Origin: Oreohelix idahoensis
Lineage: Eukaryota; Mollusca; Gastropoda; Stylommatophora; Oreohelicidae
DNA: 64,000 nucleotides
Direction: 5' to 3'
Assembly (NCBI GenBank): GCA_024509875.1
Contig: JAMPIV010018977.1
Location: 248,001-312,000 of the forward strand
Under the pieces are notes generated by a model. It worked only from the letters and a program-made list of their open reading frames with translations. It was not told where the DNA came from and ran no database searches. Made by a program: the position numbers and the translations under genes. Positions 56,376 to 64,000 of this stretch are shown here, in pieces (the stretch's first letter is position 1; the number at the start of each line of letters is the position of its first letter).

Positions 56376-58554
56376 GCAAGAAACCAAGTAAACAAACGGG
56401 AGAAATGAGCATTAAGACCTACAAGCTGAGAGAGCCAGAAATTAAGACCAATTACCAGGGGCTTATTGCTACAGTGGTGAGAAACACAGAAGAACTACCT
56501 GATGACTTGGAAACCCCCTGGCTTAAATTCAAGGACATCAAAAAGACAGCTGCTGCAGAAGCATGTGGTGAAGTCCGACTTGGGAACAAGAGAAAGAGGA
56601 CACCTTGGTGGACATAGGAAGTCAAAGAGAAAATAAGAGAGAAGAAAATGGCATGGAAACAATACTTAGGTGCTAAAAACACAGCAGGACAAATAGAAAA
56701 ATATAGAGAACAGAAGCAAAGAACAAGGTGCTAGCAGCAAAACAGAAGTCCTGGGAAGAATTTGGAGAAAAGCTAGAAAAAAATGCGCAAGAAAACCAGA
56801 AATTGTTCTATAAGACCCTAAAGAACATGAGGAAGGAAAAACAATGCCCTCTCAAATTTATAAAGGACAAGCAAGGCAAATTGCTTACTGCCCCGAAGGA
56901 AGTAATGGAAAGATGGAAAGAATATTTCTCAGAACTCCTTGATGGTGAGCAAGGTCAGGCATCAGAAATGATAACCACTAGCACAGAAGAAGAAACCAAT
57001 GGTGATGAAGATGACATAAAGATGGAAGAACTGAAGGCAGCACTGGAGAAAATCAAGATGGGCAAAGCAGCAGGGCATGATGGTATAACACCAGAAATGG
57101 TTAAGTACATTGGTGCATCAGGCGATCTATTACTCTTAAGGGTCCTACAGGCAGCGTGGTGCAACAAGACCATACCAAAGGATTGGGAGATTGCCATCAT
57201 AACACCAATTTTCAAAAAGGGTGACAATCGACAATGCGGAAACCATAGAGGCTTATCACTTCTCAGTGTCCCTGGTAAAATCTACTCTAGAATCCTAGAG
57301 CAGAGACTCCGACGCCTAGCTGAGCCACAATTGGATGAGGTCCAGTGTGGATTCCGAGCAAACCGAAGTACTCAAGACCTAATCTTCACACTCAGACAGC
57401 AGAATGAAAAGGCTCTTGAGTATAAGAGTGAGATCAATCTTTGTTTCATAGATCTGGAAAAGGCGTTCGACAGGGGCCCCTGGAGCAAACTTTGGGACTG
57501 TTTGGCAAGGAAGAACATTCCAGTACCTCTGATTCATGCTATACAGAGCTTCTACAAGTCTTGCAGAAATTATGTGAGGACAGCAAACCATAAGTCAGAA
57601 GAGTTCAGGACCACCACTGGTGTAAGACAAGGTGATATCCTGTCACCTCATCTTTTCATACTCCTCATGGACGATGTTATCAAGGCAAGTAAGGAAAGAA
57701 CAAGAAAGTATTCAGTGGGGTACTGGAAGATGAGACAGGTATGTATTTCAGAGCTGGCATTTCCTGAAGATGTTGCCCTGATGCTTAAATCAAAGGCACA
57801 TCTCCAATCCAACCTGCAAGTATGGAAGGAAGAGCTGGAGAAGAGAGTGATGGTTATAAGCAGCTCTAAAACAAAATCCATGGTGATATCATGAGAAGAA
57901 AGAAGACATCAGATTAAGCTGGGAGAACAGGTCCTGGAGCAGGTCGACCACTTTAAATATCTCGGAGCTATTATAGACCGAAAGGGAGGCATCAAAGAAG
58001 AGTTGGCCACTCGAAAAGCTGCAGCTGGGAGACTTTTTCAGGCCATAAATCGAGGATTCCTCAGCAAGAGAGAGGTTGGTAAGAAAACGAAGATGGCTGT
58101 ATACCGCTCCACCTATGTCCCAGTCTTGACATATGGATGCGAGTCATGGGCAATGACTACAACCCACAAAAGCCAGATCCAAACTTCAGAAATGAGATAT
58201 CTGAGGAAGGTGGTTGAAGTAACAAGAAGCGACATGGTCCACAACCAGACGATACCTCAAAGCCTAAAATCCCACCCCCTCCAGACCCAAGTAGAACAGT
58301 CCCAACTAAGATGGTTTGGCCATGTCTGCAGAATGGGAGAAGATCGACTACCACGACAAGCATGGGAAACAAAGAGCCAGGAATCCAGACCCCCAGGACG
58401 ACCCAGAGTTCGCTGGGAGGACAACATTAAACAATCTTTGAAGGACCGAGGACTAGAATGGAACCAGGCCAGGAGGAAGACAGCCGATAGGATAGTCTGG
58501 CGCTCTCTCTTCCAAACCTCTACACCTCACGGTAGAAGGGGAACGATTAAGTAA
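56376..58554 (+). pseudogene. L-a linker, reverse transcriptase and C-terminal domain
   Basis: It continues the endonuclease ORF after element 3. The linker ends at a TAG (56615), and a frame change near 56710 leads into 56728-57894. RT motifs are GKAAGHDGITPEMVKYIG, NHRGLSLLSVPGKIYSRIL, FIDLEKAFDRGPW (motif A) and TTGVRQGDILSPHLFILLMD (motif B). The catalytic box that is FADD in the copy at 36285 is FPED here (ELAFPEDVALM), so the enzyme is dead regardless of stops. A TGA at 57892-57894 corresponds to an Arg codon (CGA) in that copy. The C-terminal domain follows to 58554. Confidence 0.9.
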
Positions 58555-58918
58555 GTAAGCAAGTTCTTGGGACATAAAGACTGCTTTAAAACACATTATA
58601 TTTTCTTTATGATGGTTCAACTAGTGCCTTCTCCTATCCATTCCTGTTCATCGTAGCAAAACTGTTATATTCACAGCATTAACATAAGCATTTAAATACC
58701 TATAAGGAACGAAAATAGCAAGCCTTCAAAATGGAAATTGTGTTATCTAATAGTGAAAATATCAGTTCTTCAGAATGGAATGACCTGCACCATAGGCTAG
58801 CAAGGGGATGTACCATTTCATCGAGACTGTCTGTTCGTAATGGTTGTGCAGTTAATTCGTACATGCCACCATTTAAGATATTCGGGTAGACATAACTGTT
58901 TTAAATTTTGACATACGA

Positions 58919-59030
58919 ATACGAACGAACGAACGAACAAACTTTATTTTCGAAGGGTTAAGAATTGGGCGCGCAGGCCCGTCTAACATTCTGCCCTTCC
59001 ACTCTCATTTATCTTGCATGTTACTTAAAG
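58919..59030 (-). mobile_element. CR1/L2-like LINE 3' UTR fragment, minus strand
   Basis: The reverse complement (cagaatgttagacgggcctg, cccttcgaaaataaag, then (TTCG)n) matches 1330-1395. A more diverged relative with actttatttaaaatggtaaa and gaattgggacccaggtctg lies at 59335-59400. The rest of 58573-60639 has no recognised gene. Confidence 0.75.
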
Positions 59031-60639
59031 CATTAATATGGAGGCATGCAACATTATAAAGGTACTTTAATAGCGTGCGTTTACAATATGCAGTCATAAT
59101 CAAAATTAAGTATTGTTAATTAAACAAACATTATAATAAAATTAAATTAGATTTAATTTAAAAAAAAAAAAAGAAATACGTAAAGTAAATTATGATTTCA
59201 AACATAATCAGATTAGGTGTCATGGTATCAAACCTCACGAAGTATTTGACAGTCTGCTATTGAAGGAGGTGAGACTTGGTGTTATTTCTTTGCCCTCCTT
59301 AACCCAAGAGCAGAATCAGTAGGAGAGATAGATGGACATAACTTTATTTAAAATGGTAAAGAATTGGGACCCAGGTCTGTCCGACCATCCAGCCCTTTAT
59401 CTTTCATTCTGTATCCCGACACTCACTCATGTGTTCATCAGCAATTAATCTGCATTTTTGAATGTGTCATTAAACATCAATACACAAATTACATAAACAT
59501 ATTCTCGCTTTTATCTGTACATTCTTGAGGGAAAGGAAATAATAATACTAATTTCTTACGCACTTCTGTAGCAGGACACATCTTTGAGCTGTAAAAATGT
59601 ATATCTGCTCATTCGCATACACATCATCACATTTAAGCAAACAAAATACAATTACATATTTCAAAAGTACAGTGCTATGCAGTACATTCTCACATACATT
59701 ACATTATATAGCAATACTACGTGGATATAAAACAAAATTTTCACATAGGAAATAACGAGCGGAAGAGGAAAAGAAAGGTTGACATATGGATAAGATGTGG
59801 ACTGACAATGGCTGCTTCTATGGGGGTAGATAATCGGTGTTGATTAAGTGTTTAAAAAGTGCTTTGTTGAATGAGTATTGTGTATGTTGGTTTTTTATGT
59901 GGTGTGGAAGGCTGTTCCACAAGTAGGCTCCAGAGTAGGCTAGCCAGGTCAAGAGGACGTTAGCTCACATTGATGAACTAGTTGTCTGGTGCAGAGTGAG
60001 CTTCAAATCTAGGAAGTCTGTCTATCAGGAAAGGAAAGATATATGAAGTCTCGTTCATGACTGTGACATAATTTGTGCGCCCTCTTTTCCTCTCCGGCAA
60101 TGTTGAACAATATTTGTTGTGCGCACCGAATTAGGTGCATTATTATGTTGTTAGCACTCTCTTTTCCCCTACTGTCATTGTTCATGTTTCCCGCTCCGAT
60201 GCATGACAGGGCCAGACAAGCATGTCGTCCATTTCTGAGAGATTAATTGAGTTCCTAAAACGTGATAATACCACATTGACTCCAGGTAAATGCGAGCACG
60301 AAGTGTTTGCTAAGATTGCACAATTACTTCCGATTCGACGGCAAAAATGTAAGAAGTTGTAACGTAAACGTAACCAAGAATTGTCGGATGAATCAATTCA
60401 GCATCATACGTGTATTATCATTTGTAATGGGTTTTATGTATGCTTAAAGTTGTTCCTTCAGGCACAAGCCACTTGCCGCTGTCCAGTTAAAATGTTTTCA
60501 TTACATTAACTAAAATAATGGTGATTTTTCATCATATGCCCTGAGTTATATGATATACACTCAAGGAGAGTACAAATTCTGATAAAAGAATCGGTGACGG
60601 ACAGCGGGGAAAGACGCCTGATCTAAATCAGGTAAATAC

Positions 60640-61920
60640 TTGGTGGCGGAATGTGTTCATTTATCCCCTCTAAAGTTGGTGGTACGGATTGAGAGACCAT
60701 TTGAGGTTCTACGGAACCAATGCGCATTTGCCCGGGACTACCCCAGGGTTCTCCACTATCACTAGTGCTGTTTAACATCTACACAGCAAGTAGCAACCTT
60801 TATACCAACAGGACTGGGACGAACATTAGCTTTCACAGATGACATAATCATGTACAGAACTGGCTCAGAAAGACAGGAAATGGTCCAAGACATACAATAG
60901 ACACTATTGGCGGTTTCTAAATGGTGTGAGGAAAGCGGATCAAAGGTCAATCCAAACAAGGCCTGTAAAATGTGGTGCTCTTTGAACAACTCGATAGTGA
61001 AAGCAGACCTTCCAAGCATCACTTTCAATGGGCAGAACATTGAAAGGCAAGACAGGCTGAAGTATCTGGGAGTAACGTTCAAGTATCATGTCGAACTGAT
61101 CATACAGAAGTGCAAGTGAGGACTGGCATCCTTAAAAACAATGGCTGCTGCGTGCTTGGAACAGAGACTATTGTTTCTCCTGTATCATCAGCTCATGATT
61201 TCAGTAATCGAGTACGGGCTAGCAATACTCACGCTGTCAGTGTCACAATGTGAACGACTGGACTGCATTCAAAATGAAGGAATGCGACTAGTTTTGGGCT
61301 GTACGCGTGATACCTCCATTGTGACAATGAGATACATGCTCGGATTGCTGTCGATTAGATCCAGATATGCGATGGCCCAGGCAAAAGCCTATATGCGGGT
61401 AACCACAGACAAAAGACACCCCCTATACGAGAACGTATCAGGCATCAAAGGAGCAAGAATCAAGAGAGGGATGTCATGGATGGCACAGGCAGAGGCTACG
61501 ATTGGTCAGGTGACCAGGGTTGAAAATGTATCCAAAGGGGAAGAGTGGAGTAAGTCAGGGGAGAACTGGATAAACTACCAGCAGGTCATCATTAGCGTTG
61601 GCAGAGAATGCAGATCTTGGGGCAATGGAAAAGCACAGCTGGAGATTAATCAGCTGATAAGTGATCACGCTGGCGATGACGACTGATGGGTCTGTAGTGC
61701 GTGGTGAGAAATCAGGATGGGGCTTCTCTGCGAGGAGAAAGGGCAGGGTCGTCGCTGAACAGATAGGACCCTACATGACAACAACCTCCAGCACGAGAAT
61801 GGAAGTAGTTGCAGTTACTGCAGCACTGAGGTGGCTGTCTGAAACTCCATCAACCAGGGTAGTTATATTGTCAGGTTTGATATCCTTACAAACACTGATT
61901 CGGAAAAAAAAGTTTCCATA
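60640..61920 (+). pseudogene. LINE with RNase H (Jockey/I-like), broken
   Basis: GLPQGSPLSLVLFNIYTA near 60735 is RT motif B and LAFTDDIIMYRTGSE near 60830 is the catalytic box (FTDD). Further blocks are VSKWCEESGSKVNPNKACKM, RLKYLGVTF, and the thumb and connection near 61141-61660. RNase H begins with MTTDGSVVRGEKSGWGF near 61675, has SSTRMEVVAVTAALRWL, and stops at 61921. At least three frame changes or stops (near 60785, 60898 and 61118) disrupt it. RNase H after RT places it with I/Jockey-group LINEs rather than RTE. Confidence 0.8.
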
Positions 61921-61921
61921 A

Positions 61922-62973
<1,052 letters not shown>

Positions 62974-62984
62974 ATTATTACTAT

Positions 62985-63195
62985 TAGCCATGTGTAGTTC
63001 CCGGAGGTCTCTGATAAGACAATGAAAGAATAGGACAACTGCTTCTTCAAGCATGTCGTACAATGAGGGTTGTACATGAGGTTCACAACTTCATCATGTA
63101 ACACAAATAGCTGCAGAAACGACCACTGAAAGAGCCTGTGATGCAGGCATGGTGGCTCCATGCTCCATACAGAGCGAAAAGAAACATGATGACGA
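62985..63195 (+). repeat. SINE-like dispersed repeat, copy 6
   Basis: It begins gtgtagttcccggaggtctctgat and contains gcatgtcgtac, cttcatcatgtaacac, tgatgcaggcatgg and tgctccatacagagc, following the order of copy 5. From 63196 to 64000 I see no gene or repeat. Confidence 0.68.
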
Positions 63196-64000
63196 TTAAT
63201 ACTATTCTGAACGGAAACCAGGCCAACGATCAAATAAGATGCGATGAAGCGATTCTAAATGATTACTAAGCTCTTCAAAATTACTTCCGCCTTACCGAGC
63301 TGCCGGCCGAGTAGTAAAGTCTGCTGACTCAGAAGGAACAAAAATCAATTAGATATGAAGTAGGTTATGCAATATGTTCAGTTTGTGAATTAGAACAAAT
63401 ATATAACAACCCGCCAAAACATGATGGGAAATACTTGTGTTGTTTCTGCTTGCATGTCCAGATGACGGCACTAATTCTCCAGTAAGCCATTTCATTCCTT
63501 TCCATTCCATTTGAAAACGACGGGATCTTGGTAGTCACACTTATCATGACATGGTCAATGTGGCATGACAAAATTGACAGACTTGCGTACTCTTGTAATT
63601 AGTATTCAGTTTAGCTTAAGCAGGCAATGCGCGCGTTTTTGTTTCATTGGTGTTGCAGACGTTTCAGCAAGAAAATTAGTGAATAGGGGATTTGTTAAAG
63701 TTCGTGTCGTAAAGTCTGGATTATAACTCTCCTATCATACCAAAACGGCCCACCACACTAATAAAAGTGTATGCTAGAGGGACCAATGAAACAGCATCCT
63801 TATTCATTCACGTATGTTTACAAAATTATTAGGCATCTAACATGGCCGGACTCCAAATCTGTATTACCGAGTTGGGTTTGGAAATAAACTATAGGATTAT
63901 GAGCGAAGTACCGCATGGAAGAGGTCAGTAATTCGATAATGTGACTGTTCCTTTATAAGAATGTGCAAAGATTTCCACGGAAAGTGTTATACTAACGGAT

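Larger units (their letters stand above)
47074..58562 (+). mobile_element. LINE L-a, near-full-length, split by element 3
   Basis: Without element 3 (8,365 bp plus 5 bp TSD) the copy is about 3.1 kb, a normal size for an RTE-type LINE. It has a GC-rich 5' leader (47074-47200), endonuclease, linker, RT, C-terminal domain and (TAAG)n tail, and 10-bp TSDs. Inactivating changes include a TGA near 47378, a TAG at 56615, a frame change near 56710, a TGA at 57892 and a damaged RT catalytic box. Confidence 0.9.

Overview
This is a eukaryotic, almost certainly metazoan, window made almost entirely of transposable elements and simple repeats. I recognise no host protein-coding gene, rRNA or free-standing tRNA gene. 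The mix of long-LTR Ty3/gypsy elements with unusual domain order, RTE-like and other LINEs, tRNA-derived SINEs, hAT-type MITEs and long (TA)n, (CT)n and (GAAA)n tracts fits a marine invertebrate, perhaps a mollusc; that placement is only an impression.

Layout. 0-4.3 kb: 3' end of a CR1/L2-like LINE, (CT)n, two tandem SINE-like copies and a tRNA-type SINE. 4.3-15.7 kb: a solo LTR (TSD gttat) holding a nearly intact 9,025-bp LTR retrotransposon, element 1 (5521-14545, minus strand, TSD gtaag, two 2,408-bp LTRs). 15.7-21.4 kb: sparse sequence with a 43-bp minisatellite, (GAAA)n, (TA)n and an RTE-like LINE fragment. 21.4-35.8 kb: a five-layer nest. A trinucleotide tract is split by LINE L-b (TSD gaagtagcatt), which is split by element 2 (TSD gtgtg), whose left LTR is split by RTE-like LINE L-c (TSD tgtcagatgt), which is split by a SINE (TSD ttgggcaatgtt). 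36-47 kb: a 5'-truncated LINE L-a, a hAT-like MITE, two long minisatellites, SINEs, and a second L-b copy (44328-46417) that carries dense A-to-G changes and holds an unaffected L-a fragment. 47-58.6 kb: a nearly full-length L-a (TSD gttcttggga) split by LTR element 3 (48006-56370, TSD atcac). 58.6-64 kb: LINE remnants, one with RNase H, and SINEs in (TA)n.

The LTR elements have Ty3/gypsy-type reverse transcriptases but the Ty1/copia-like order, with integrase-derived sequence upstream of RT, and their capsids look SCAN-like. Both traits point to the Gmr1-like clade. Element 2 carries a full integrase. Elements 1 and 3 share a derived layout in which the integrase DDE core is missing and a lysine-rich region of about 130 residues sits in its place. 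Element 1 has also lost its protease through an in-frame 375-bp deletion between 7-bp direct repeats. They nevertheless have clean TG...CA ends and 5-bp TSDs, so I infer they were integrated by enzymes supplied in trans.

The observations most worth following up are the A-to-G hypermutated LINE copy (33 of 41 differences in a 170-nt block, destroying the RT catalytic box), the shared integrase-core-less family, the order of the nested insertions, and a minisatellite grown from the end of a MITE. All TSDs, counts and alignments were made by eye.
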